Assembly (NCBI RefSeq): GCF_033441515.1 | Contig: NZ_JAWQJT010000001.1 | Coordinates: forward strand, 1,488,001-1,552,000 | Length of the DNA stretch: 64,000 nucleotides | Direction of reading: 5' to 3' | Source: Amycolatopsis solani | GTDB lineage: Bacteria; Actinomycetota; Actinomycetes; Mycobacteriales; Pseudonocardiaceae | Shown: in pieces, positions 1 to 7,322 of the stretch | Position numbering within the stretch: position 1 is the stretch's first letter | Layout: every line of letters starts with the position of its first letter | Translations under genes and position numbers: made by a program | Notes under the pieces: model-generated | What the model saw: the letters and a program-made list of their open reading frames with translations, nothing else | Database searches by the model: none | What the model was told of the DNA's origin: nothing

Positions 1-20
1 GCGTTTGCGCAAACGCTTGC
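1..20. promoter_or_regulatory. LacI-family-type operator upstream of the sugar ABC operon
   Basis: Positions 1-16 form a perfect palindrome (GCGTTTGCGCAAACGC), and 9-20 form an overlapping one (GCAAACGCTTGC) with the central CG and A/T-rich half sites typical of LacI-family operators. It lies about 70 bases before the first gene of a sugar import operon, where such repressors usually act. The regulator itself is not in the window and may lie upstream of position 1. Confidence 0.5.
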
Positions 21-89
21 GTGCACGCAGCAGTCTGTCTACCTTCCCGTCCATCGGCAAGCTTCGACACGAACAAAGGGTGGGAACCC

Positions 90-1106
90 ATGAGACAGCG
101 AAGTCTCACCGCCGTCGTGCTGGCCGCCGTCCTCGCCGCGTCGACCGGGTGCACGGTCGAACGCCACTGGGGCGGCAACACCAACACCGGCGGGAGTGGC
201 AAAGCCAAGGTCGGCCTGGTCACCAAGACCGACACCAACCCCTACTTCGTCGAACTGCGCAACGCCGCGAGAGCGGCCGCGCAGGCCAACGGCGCGGACT
301 TCAGCGCGCTCGCCGGCCAGTTCGACGGTGACAACGACGGCCAGGTCCGCGCCATCGAGAACCTCCGGCAGCAGGGCGCGAACACCATTCTCATCACGCC
401 CAGCTCGTCCACCGGCGTGCTCAAGGCGATCAAGGACGCGCGCGACGCCGGCGTCCTGGTGATCGCCCTCGACACCGCCACCGAACCGGCCGACGCCGTC
501 GACGCCACCTTCGCCACGGACAACTTCGCCGCGGGCGAGGGGCAGGGCGCCTACGTCAAGGCCGCGCTCAAGGGTGTCCCGCCGAAGCTCCTGATGGTCG
601 ACGGGACGGCGGGCAGCACGGTCGACACCCAGCGCCACGGCGGCTTCCTCAAGGGCATCGGGCTCACCGACTCCTCGCCGGAGATCAAGGGCCACACCGC
701 GGCCAACGGCGACCAGAGCCTCGCCCAGCAGGGCATGGAAAACCTGCTCCAGCGCAGCACCGACATCAACGCCGTCTACTCGATGAACGAGCCGATGGGC
801 CGCGGTGCGTACGCGGCGCTGAACGCGCGCGGGCTCACCGGGCAGATCGTGATGGGCTCGATCGACGGCGGGTGCGAAGGCGTCCAGAACGTCAAGAACG
901 GGCAGTTCGCCGCCACCGTCATGCAGTTCCCGAAGAAGATGGCCGAGCAGGGTGTGCTCGCCGCCGTCGAATACGCCAAGACCGGCAAGAAGCCGTCGGG
1001 CTTCGTCAACACCGGGTCCGCCGTGATCACCGACAAGCCGCTGCCCGGCGTCGAAAGCCACGACTCCGCGTGGGGCCTGCAGAACTGCTGGGGAGGCAAG
1101 AAATGA
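90..1106 (+). CDS. frcB: Sugar ABC transporter substrate-binding lipoprotein, FrcB-like (fructose type)
   Basis: This 338-residue periplasmic-binding-protein-like lipoprotein captures a sugar outside the membrane and delivers it to the permease encoded next. A lipoprotein signal with cysteine about residue 21 (STGC) is followed by a type I sugar-binding fold. The motifs TKTDTNPYF near the N terminus, TFATDNFAAG in the middle, SIDGGCEG and a C-terminal LQNCWGG resemble rhizobial fructose-binding FrcB from memory of that family. The start at 90 is preferred over an upstream in-frame ATG at 21 because it gives the signal peptide directly and has a purine-rich AGGGTGGG before it. Its stop overlaps the next start in ATGA. 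The substrate is inferred; ribose or another monosaccharide is possible. Confidence 0.85.
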   Translation: MRQRSLTAVVLAAVLAASTGCTVERHWGGNTNTGGSGKAKVGLVTKTDTNPYFVELRNAARAAAQANGADFSALAGQFDGDNDGQVRAIENLRQQGANTILITPSSSTGVLKAIKDARDAGVLVIALDTATEPADAVDATFATDNFAAGEGQGAYVKAALKGVPPKLLMVDGTAGSTVDTQRHGGFLKGIGLTDSSPEIKGHTAANGDQSLAQQGMENLLQRSTDINAVYSMNEPMGRGAYAALNARGLTGQIVMGSIDGGCEGVQNVKNGQFAATVMQFPKKMAEQGVLAAVEYAKTGKKPSGFVNTGSAVITDKPLPGVESHDSAWGLQNCWGGKK

Positions 1107-2098
1107 CCACGGCGACCGCCGCTCCCGCCAGGGAACGTGAGTCCCTCGGCGAATTCCTCCTCCGCGCCCCCGCGGTCGGCCCGGCGCTCGCGCTGATCGT
1201 CGCGATCGTCGTGTTCTCGGTGGCCACGGACACGTTCTTCGACCTCGACAACCTGTCCACGGTGGTCCAGCAGTCACTGGTCGTCGGAACGCTCGCGCTG
1301 GGACAGACGCTCGTCATCCTCATCGCGGGGATCGACCTGTCCAACGCGGCTTCGATGGTCGTCGCGACGCTGATCATGGCGAAGCTCGCCGCGGCCGGGA
1401 CGAACGGCTTCGTCGCGCTGCTCGCCGGCGTCGTGCTGACGATCATCGTGGGCATCTTCATCGGCGGGCTCGCCACGCGGATCAAGCTGCCCGCGTTCAT
1501 CATCACGCTCGGCACGTTCACCATGCTGACCGCGGTGTCGAAGCTGATCGCCGGCGGCCAGGCCGTGCCGGTGACCGACGGCCTGCTGCAGTGGCTTGGC
1601 ACCAAGCGCTACCTCTTCGGCGGCATCCCGATCACCTACGGCATGACGCTGGCGCTGCTGATGTACCTCGGCGTCTGGTACGCGCTGACGAAAACCGCGT
1701 GGGGCAAGCACGTCTACGCGGTCGGCAACGCGCCGGAGTCCGCGCGGCTGTCCGGCATCAAGGTCAACCGCACGGTGCTTTCGGTGTACATCGTGGCCGG
1801 GCTGACCTTCGGCATCGCCGCGTGGCAGGCGCTCGGCCGGACGCCGAACGCCGACCCCAACCAGTTCCAGCTCGGCAACCTCGACTCGATCACCGCCGTC
1901 GTCCTCGGCGGGACGAGCCTGTTCGGCGGCCGCGGCTCGGTGCTCGGGACGCTGATGGGTGCGCTGGTCGTGGCCGTGCTGCGGTCGGGCCTCACGCAGA
2001 TGAACGTCGACGGCAACTACCAGGACCTCGCCACCGGCGCCCTGCTCATCGCCGCCGTCGTGGTGGACCGGATCGCGAGGAGGCAGCAGCAGTCATGA
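1103..2098 (+). CDS. frcC: Sugar ABC transporter permease, FrcC/RbsC-like
   Basis: The 331-residue hydrophobic protein is the membrane channel of the importer. It has about eight to ten membrane segments and the BPD_transp_2 family pattern, including GQTLVILIAGIDLS in the early segments and VLGGTSLFGGRGSVLGTL toward the end. It starts at the ATG inside the ATGA overlap with the binding protein, with GGAGG eight bases upstream. One such gene without a second permease implies a homodimer, as in ribose and fructose importers of this class. Confidence 0.88.
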   Translation: MTTATAAPARERESLGEFLLRAPAVGPALALIVAIVVFSVATDTFFDLDNLSTVVQQSLVVGTLALGQTLVILIAGIDLSNAASMVVATLIMAKLAAAGTNGFVALLAGVVLTIIVGIFIGGLATRIKLPAFIITLGTFTMLTAVSKLIAGGQAVPVTDGLLQWLGTKRYLFGGIPITYGMTLALLMYLGVWYALTKTAWGKHVYAVGNAPESARLSGIKVNRTVLSVYIVAGLTFGIAAWQALGRTPNADPNQFQLGNLDSITAVVLGGTSLFGGRGSVLGTLMGALVVAVLRSGLTQMNVDGNYQDLATGALLIAAVVVDRIARRQQQS

Positions 2099-2904
2099 CC
2101 GAACCGATCCTCCAGGCCCGCGGGCTGGTGAAACGCTACGGCCGGGTGACCGCCATCGACGGCGCCGACTTCGACCTGCTGCCCGGTGAGGTGCTCGCCG
2201 TGGTCGGCGACAACGGCGCCGGCAAGTCGTCGCTCATCAAAGCGTTGTCCGGCGCGGTGATCCCGGACGAGGGTGAGATCAAAGTGGACGGCAGGACCGT
2301 CCACTTCAAGTCCCCTTTGGACGCTCGCCAGTACGGGATCGAGACGGTGTACCAGGACCTCGCCGTCGCGCCCGCGCTCGACATCGCGTCGAACATGTTC
2401 CTGGGGCGGGAAAAGCGGCTGCGCGGGCCGTTCGGACTGTTCCGGAAGCTGGACACCGCGACCATGCGGTCGGAGGCGCAGCGGATCCTCGACGAGCTGG
2501 GCATCAACATCAAGTCGATCACCCAGCCCGTCGAAACGCTTTCCGGTGGTCAGCGCCAGGGTGTCGCCGTCGCGCGGGCCGCGGCGTTCGGCACCAAGGC
2601 CGTGATCATGGACGAGCCGACCGCCGCTCTCGGGGTGGCCGAGTCCGGCAAGGTGCTCGACCTGATCGGCCGGATCCGCGACCGCGGCCTGCCGGTGGTG
2701 CTGATCAGCCACAACATGCCGCACGTGTTCGACATCGCCGACCGCATCCACGTGCACCGCCTCGGCAAGCGCGTCGCGGTCGTGTCGCCGAAGACGCACT
2801 CGATGAACCAGGTCGTCGGCCTGCTCACGGGTGCGTTGCGGCTCAACGAAAACGGTGAAGTGGAAGAAGCCGCCGCCGCTACCCACGTGGCCGGCTTGAA
2901 GTGA
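2095..2904 (+). CDS. frcA: Sugar ABC transporter ATP-binding protein, FrcA-like
   Basis: This 269-residue ATPase powers the importer. It has one nucleotide-binding domain with Walker A GDNGAGKSS, signature LSGGQRQGVAVARA, Walker B VIMDEPTAAL and the switch histidine in ISHNMPHVF. A single domain, rather than the tandem domains of RbsA, together with the MFLGREKR and SHNMPHVFDIADRIH segments, is characteristic of FrcA-type ATPases. It starts within an ATGA overlap with the permease and ends in a GTGA overlap with the kinase gene, so translation of the operon is probably coupled. Confidence 0.9.
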   Translation: MTEPILQARGLVKRYGRVTAIDGADFDLLPGEVLAVVGDNGAGKSSLIKALSGAVIPDEGEIKVDGRTVHFKSPLDARQYGIETVYQDLAVAPALDIASNMFLGREKRLRGPFGLFRKLDTATMRSEAQRILDELGINIKSITQPVETLSGGQRQGVAVARAAAFGTKAVIMDEPTAALGVAESGKVLDLIGRIRDRGLPVVLISHNMPHVFDIADRIHVHRLGKRVAVVSPKTHSMNQVVGLLTGALRLNENGEVEEAAAATHVAGLK

Positions 2905-3734
2905 GGGTGCTGCTGGCGGGACTGTGCACCGTGGACGTCGTCCAGCGGGTCACCGAGCTCCCGGCGCCGGGCGAGAAGGTGCAGTCGCTGTCGGTGGACG
3001 TCGCGGCCGGGGGACCCGCGACTAACGCCGCCGTGACGGCCGCCGCGCTCGGCGCCGAGGCGACCCTGCTGACCGTCCTCGGGGCACACCCGCTGGCCGC
3101 GCTCGCCCGCGCCGACCTCGAAGCCCACGGCGTCCGCCTGATCGACCTCGCGCCTTCGCTCACCGATCCGCCGCCGGTCAGCGCGGTGGCGGTCCGCGAC
3201 CACGACGGCGAGCGCACCGTCGTCGCCCGCAACGCCCAAGGCCGCACTTTCATAGGGAAAGTGCCGCTTTTGGCAGCTGATGTCGTTTTGCTTGATGGGC
3301 ATTATCCGGAGCTGGCGCTGGCGGTCGCGAGGGGAACCGACGCGCCGGTCGTGCTCGACGCCGGGAGCTGGAAGCCCGTGTTCGACGAGCTGCTGCCGCT
3401 GGTCGACATCGCCGCGTGCTCCGCGCACTTCCACGCGCCGGGACCCGGCCTGCACGAGCGCGGCGTGCCCACCGTCATCACCACCGCGGGTCCCGGGCCC
3501 GTGCGGTGGTCCACTGCGGACGGCAGCTCGGGTGAGGTGCCTGTCGCGAGCGTGGCCGCGCGGGACACACTGGGTGCGGGCGACGTCTGGCACGGCGCGC
3601 TCGCCGTGGCCGTGCTCAGCGAACCGAATGTGACGGACCGGATCCGATTCGCCAACGAGGTGGCGGCCGAACGGGTGCGGCAGGTGGGACCGCGGTCGTG
3701 GACGTCCGCGATCGCAGGAAGGAACAGGAAATGA
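2901..3734 (+). CDS. PfkB-family carbohydrate kinase
   Basis: The 277-residue protein is a ribokinase/PfkB-family sugar kinase expected to phosphorylate the imported sugar or its derivative in the cytoplasm. The N-terminal glycine motif GGPATNAAVTAA and the C-terminal catalytic motif DTLGAGDVWHGAL are visible. The GTG start is fixed by the GTGA overlap with the ATPase gene. A family-B palindrome (3244-3264) lies in frame in the middle of the gene and encodes TFIGKVP, between RTVVARN and DVVLLDGHY. It looks like an inserted surface loop and does not break the frame. The exact substrate cannot be told from sequence. Confidence 0.85.
   Translation: MRVLLAGLCTVDVVQRVTELPAPGEKVQSLSVDVAAGGPATNAAVTAAALGAEATLLTVLGAHPLAALARADLEAHGVRLIDLAPSLTDPPPVSAVAVRDHDGERTVVARNAQGRTFIGKVPLLAADVVLLDGHYPELALAVARGTDAPVVLDAGSWKPVFDELLPLVDIAACSAHFHAPGPGLHERGVPTVITTAGPGPVRWSTADGSSGEVPVASVAARDTLGAGDVWHGALAVAVLSEPNVTDRIRFANEVAAERVRQVGPRSWTSAIAGRNRK
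3244..3264. repeat. Family-B palindromic repeat inside the PfkB kinase gene
   Basis: An 8-bp inverted repeat (GCACTTTC/GAAAGTGC) around a 5-base loop ATAGG. The same element recurs at 23934-23953 as the core of a terminator and, in the opposite orientation and with one changed loop base, at 20931-20951. Here it is read in frame within a coding sequence. Confidence 0.85.
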
Positions 3735-4366
3735 CGGCGTTCGACGACCTGCTGGCCCGGGCCGAGGGCCTGACCGTGCGCGGGCAGCGCAACGTGCTGG
3801 GCATCATCGGCGCGCCCGCGTCGGGCAAGACCACGCTCGCGTGGGCGCTGGCCAACGCGCTCGGCTCGCGCGCCGCGGTGGTCGGCATGGACGGCTTCCA
3901 CCTCGCGCAGGTCGAGCTGCGCCGGCTGGAGCGCACCGAGCGCAAGGGCGCGCCGGACACGTTCGACGCGGCCGGCTACTACCACCTGATCCGCCGCCTC
4001 GCCGAAGGCCGCGAGACGGTGTACGCGCCGGAGTTCCGCCGCGAAATCGAGGAGCCGATCGCCGGCGCGGTCGCCGTGGCGCCGGAGGTCCAGCTCGTCA
4101 TCACCGAGGGCAACTACCTGCTGCTGCCGGACGACCCGTGGAGTGGCATCCGGTCGCTGCTCACCGAGGCCTGGTTCCTCGCGCCGGACGAGCCCGAGCG
4201 GATCGAACGGCTGGTGTCGCGCCACCGCCGCTACGGCCGTTCGCTGGTCGAGGCCCGGCAGCGCGCACTCGGCTCGGACCAGCGCAACGCCGACCTGATC
4301 TCGCAGACGCGGGACCGGGCCGACCTGGTGCTCGAGAACCTGCCACTGGTCAACTTCGCGCTGTGA
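3731..4366 (+). CDS. frcK: Nucleoside/nucleotide kinase family protein, FrcK-like
   Basis: This 211-residue P-loop protein belongs to the uridine-kinase/phosphoribulokinase-like group. The P-loop is GAPASGKTT near residue 25, followed by GMDGFHLA and a TEGNYLLL strand typical of the family. Kinases of this type accompany fructose-type importers (frcBCAK in rhizobia), so a role in phosphorylating the imported sugar is inferred, but its relation to the adjacent PfkB kinase is unknown. The start at 3731 lies in the ATGA overlap with the kinase upstream; the stop overlaps the next GTG. Confidence 0.8.
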   Translation: MTAFDDLLARAEGLTVRGQRNVLGIIGAPASGKTTLAWALANALGSRAAVVGMDGFHLAQVELRRLERTERKGAPDTFDAAGYYHLIRRLAEGRETVYAPEFRREIEEPIAGAVAVAPEVQLVITEGNYLLLPDDPWSGIRSLLTEAWFLAPDEPERIERLVSRHRRYGRSLVEARQRALGSDQRNADLISQTRDRADLVLENLPLVNFAL

Positions 4367-5106
4367 GCGTCCTGATCGTCACCGGCGGCAGCCGGGGCAT
4401 CGGCGCCGCCGTCTGCACACTGGCGGCTTCGCGCGGCTACGACGTCGTCGTGAACTACTCGGGCGAGGCGGTGCCCGCGGAGGAGGTCGCTTCGCAGGTG
4501 CGTGCGGCGGGCCGCCAGGCGCTGTCGGTGCGCGCCGACGTCTCGGTGGAGGACGACGTCGCCGCACTGTTCGACGCGGCCGCCGAGCTGGGCCCGGTGA
4601 CCGGCCTGGTCAACAACGCGGCGATCACCGGCAACACCCCCGGCCGGCTCGACTCCTACGAGGTGGACGTCGTCCGGCGCACCCTCGACGTCAACGTCAC
4701 GGGGGTGTTCCTGTGCTGCCGCGAGGCGGTCCGCCGCATGTCGACCCGCCACGGCGGCCACGGCGGCGCGATCGTCAACGTCTCCTCGACGGCGGCCCGC
4801 ACCGGCTCGCCCGGCGAGTGGGTGCACTACGCGGCGTCGAAGGCCGCGGTGGACACGCTGACGTTCGGCCTGGCCCAGGAGGTCGGCGGCGAAGGCGTCC
4901 GGGTCAATTCGGTGCGCCCGGGCATGATCCGCACCGGCCTGCACGACGCGGCCGGCCTCCCGGACCGCCTCGACCGGCTGGCACCGCAGATCCCGATGGG
5001 CCGCCCGGGCGAACCGGCGGAGATCGCGGAGGCGGTGCTGTTCCTGCTGTCTCCGGCCTCGTCGTTCACGACGGGCGCGGTACTGGAGGTCGGTGGCGGC
5101 CGGTGA
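4363..5106 (+). CDS. SDR-family oxidoreductase
   Basis: The 247-residue protein is a classical short-chain dehydrogenase. It has the cofactor motif TGGSRGIGAAV at the N terminus, NNAAI, a catalytic serine in NVSS and the YAASK active-site motif. It is the sixth and last gene of the sugar operon and starts at the GTG of a GTGA overlap with the FrcK-like gene. It probably oxidises or reduces a sugar or polyol related to the imported substrate, but this is inferred from position only. Confidence 0.88.
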   Translation: MSVLIVTGGSRGIGAAVCTLAASRGYDVVVNYSGEAVPAEEVASQVRAAGRQALSVRADVSVEDDVAALFDAAAELGPVTGLVNNAAITGNTPGRLDSYEVDVVRRTLDVNVTGVFLCCREAVRRMSTRHGGHGGAIVNVSSTAARTGSPGEWVHYAASKAAVDTLTFGLAQEVGGEGVRVNSVRPGMIRTGLHDAAGLPDRLDRLAPQIPMGRPGEPAEIAEAVLFLLSPASSFTTGAVLEVGGGR

Positions 5107-5281
5107 TCGACCGGACACGCTCCGACTAACCCGAATGACCTTCGGTCACCGGCGTCCGCCTGCTGGGACGGCCGGAGACGGCGAGATCACGATCGGACGC
5201 GGACTTGGTCACCTCGGTTTCGGTAGGCGAACGCTGTGCAACTCTGGGGAGCCGCCACGCGAAAGGACGGCTTCGGAAGCC

Positions 5282-5695
5282 ATGGCCAAACTCATGTCCG
5301 TGCACCACCTCGCGCTCACCGTGACCGACGTGGACCGCAGCGTGCCGTGGTACGCCCGCGTTCTCGACCTCGAGGAGGTCCTCCGGCGCGAAGAGCCGGA
5401 CACGGGGCTGCGGAAGGTCGTGCTCCGGTCCGCCGGCGACGAGTTCTCCGTGGTGCTGGTCCAGCACGCGGACACCGGCAGACGCGGCTTCGACGAACAC
5501 CGCGCCGGGCTCGAGCACGTCGCATTCCGGGTCAGCTCGACGGCGGAACTCGCCGAATGGGAAGCGCGCCTCGCCGAGTTCGGCGTGTCCTACCTGCCGA
5601 CGGCGCCGTCGCGGACGTTCGAAGGCTCGATGGTGGTCGTGTTCCGCGATCCGGACGGTATCCAGCTCGAAATCTGGGCGGACCCGGAGCTCTGA
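5282..5695 (+). CDS. VOC-family (glyoxalase/dioxygenase superfamily) protein
   Basis: The 137-residue protein is a vicinal-oxygen-chelate fold protein with two beta-alpha-beta-beta-beta modules. The start HHLALTVTDVDRSVPWYARVL, the central LEHVAFRV and the end FRDPDGIQLEIW are the usual VOC landmarks and supply likely metal ligands (His, His, Glu). Substrate is not predictable. The ATG at 5282 was chosen because the fold starts about eight residues later; 5294 is an alternative. The 175-base gap upstream holds a small TGACC-TTC-GGTCA palindrome (5136-5148) that could be an operator or weak terminator. Confidence 0.85.
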   Translation: MAKLMSVHHLALTVTDVDRSVPWYARVLDLEEVLRREEPDTGLRKVVLRSAGDEFSVVLVQHADTGRRGFDEHRAGLEHVAFRVSSTAELAEWEARLAEFGVSYLPTAPSRTFEGSMVVVFRDPDGIQLEIWADPEL

Positions 5696-5699
5696 CGCC

Positions 5700-6368
5700 T
5701 CAGGCGCGGGCGTCGTCGCGTTCGTCGACCGGGCGGCGCATCTCCTGGCGGTAGCGCAGCACGCCGTAGCCCGTGCCGACCACGAAGAACGCGATGCTGA
5801 TCCACAGGGCCGCCGTCTTCAGCCACGGCAGGGTGTCCAGCAGGCCCGCGCCGTAGTAGCCGAGCAGGACCAGCGTCGGGACCCACAGCAGGCCGCCCAG
5901 TGCCGTCGCCACCATGAAACGGCGGGGGTCCATCCGGGCGGCGCCCGCGATCAGCGGGGCCAGCGTGCGGATCCACGGGATCCACCGGGCCGCCACGATC
6001 GCGAAGAAACCCCGCTTGTCCAGGAACCGCTGCGCGCGGTCGAGGGCCTGGCGGTTCAGCACCTTGCCGTCGCGGCGCGCGATCAGCTTCGTGCCGCTGG
6101 TGCGCCCGATGTAGTAGCCGATCTGGTTGCCGAGCACGGCGACGATCAGCGCGGCTCCCGACAGGAACCACGCGTTCGCGTCCGAACCGTGCTGGGCCAG
6201 CACCACGCCGGCCCCGAACAGCAGTGAGTCACCGGGCAGGAACAGCCCGATGATCAGCGCGCATTCGACCAGCACGAAGCTCAGCACGATCACCCAGACG
6301 AGCAGCGGACCGGCGGTGTCCAGCCAGCTCACGCCGACGCCCGCGGCCTCGATGCTCACGACGTTCAC
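5700..6368 (-). CDS. DedA-family membrane protein
   Basis: This 222-residue integral membrane protein belongs to the DedA/VTT (SNARE-associated Golgi protein) family, whose members are implicated in lipid scrambling and membrane homeostasis. The family signatures FLPGDSLLFGAG and ARWIPWIRTLAPLIAG are present. It converges on the VOC gene with only four bases between their stops. A second DedA paralogue lies at 12572-13276. Confidence 0.88.
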   Translation of the reverse strand: MNVVSIEAAGVGVSWLDTAGPLLVWVIVLSFVLVECALIIGLFLPGDSLLFGAGVVLAQHGSDANAWFLSGAALIVAVLGNQIGYYIGRTSGTKLIARRDGKVLNRQALDRAQRFLDKRGFFAIVAARWIPWIRTLAPLIAGAARMDPRRFMVATALGGLLWVPTLVLLGYYGAGLLDTLPWLKTAALWISIAFFVVGTGYGVLRYRQEMRRPVDERDDARA

Positions 6369-6453
6369 ACCGCGAGCCTACGTGGCTCAGGTGAACACCC
6401 CACGGCTAACGGTCGAATCGGGCTGTCCGGAATATTCAGGTTCTACGAACGGT

Positions 6454-6486
6454 GAAGGCCCCCTCACCAGCGGTGAGAGGGCCTTC
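6454..6486 (-). terminator. Rho-independent-type hairpin after the YceI gene
   Basis: A 15-bp stem with one mismatch (GAAGGCCCCCTCACC / GGTGAGAGGGCCTTC) and a 3-base loop lies 15 bases past the YceI stop. There is no U-tract, as is common for actinobacterial terminators. Confidence 0.7.
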
Positions 6487-6500
6487 CGTCCAGCAGCGCT

Positions 6501-7322
6501 TCAGAACTGCGGCAGCGACTCGCCCTGGACCGCTTCGACGTCCAGCTCGATCTTCACCGTCGTGCCGACCGCCGCGACCCCCGCCCGGACCATCGCGCTG
6601 TAGTTGATCGCGAAGTCGTTCCGGTGCAGCGTCGTCTCGGCGTGGAACGCGGCGCGCACGCCGCCCCACGGGTCCGGGCCCCAGCCGCCGTAGGTCAGCT
6701 CGAGCTCGATCTCGCGGCGCTCGCCGTGCAGCGTCAGCTCGCCCAGCAGCGTCCACGAGTCCACGCCGCGCTGGCGCAGCCCCGTGCTCGTGAACGTGAT
6801 GACCGGGTGCACGTCGACGTCGAGGAAGTCCGGCGACCGCAGGTGGTCGTCGCGCATCCGGATGCCGGTTTCGATGCTCGCCGCCTTGATCTCGGCGTGC
6901 ACCGACGACCGCTCGGCCGGGCGGCCGATCTCGATCCGGCCGGACACGTCCGGGAACCGCGCCTTGATGCTCGCGATGCCCAGGTGCCGCGCGGTCGCGA
7001 TGACCGACGAGTGCATCGGGTCGATCACCCACGGCCCGGCGGGCGGCAGGTCGACCGCCTCCGCGACCGGGGCCAGCACGACGTCGCCGAGCGCGCCGGA
7101 GCCGTCCGAGGCGATCTGCGCCGTCCGGGCGATCGGGGTGTACCCGGCCGCCGTGACGACGGCGGTGTACGTGCCCGCGGGGAGGGCGTCGGTGACGACC
7201 TCCCCGCGGACGTCGGCCGCCTGCCGGGCGACCTGCCGGCCGGCCGGGTCCGTGACGGTGAGCACCGCGTGCTCCACCGCCCAGCCCTCGGCCGTCCGGA
7301 AGGTCGCGCGCAAGCCGGTCAT
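6501..7322 (-). CDS. YceI-family protein with N-terminal carboxypeptidase-regulatory-like domain
   Basis: The 273-residue protein has two parts. Residues 1 to about 85 form a beta-sandwich of the CarboxypepD_reg type (DALPAGTYTAVVTAAGY), and about 95 to 273 form a YceI lipocalin-like barrel (WVIDPMHSSVIATARHLGI, GELTLHGERREIEL), a fold that binds long amphiphiles such as polyprenyl quinones. No signal peptide is visible, so it should be cytosolic. It begins in an ATGA overlap with the MFS transporter upstream, whose C terminus carries three copies of the same type of beta-sandwich. Shared domains and coupling suggest that the two proteins act together, perhaps handing a lipophilic ligand to the exporter. 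Confidence 0.85.
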   Translation of the reverse strand: MTGLRATFRTAEGWAVEHAVLTVTDPAGRQVARQAADVRGEVVTDALPAGTYTAVVTAAGYTPIARTAQIASDGSGALGDVVLAPVAEAVDLPPAGPWVIDPMHSSVIATARHLGIASIKARFPDVSGRIEIGRPAERSSVHAEIKAASIETGIRMRDDHLRSPDFLDVDVHPVITFTSTGLRQRGVDSWTLLGELTLHGERREIELELTYGGWGPDPWGGVRAAFHAETTLHRNDFAINYSAMVRAGVAAVGTTVKIELDVEAVQGESLPQF

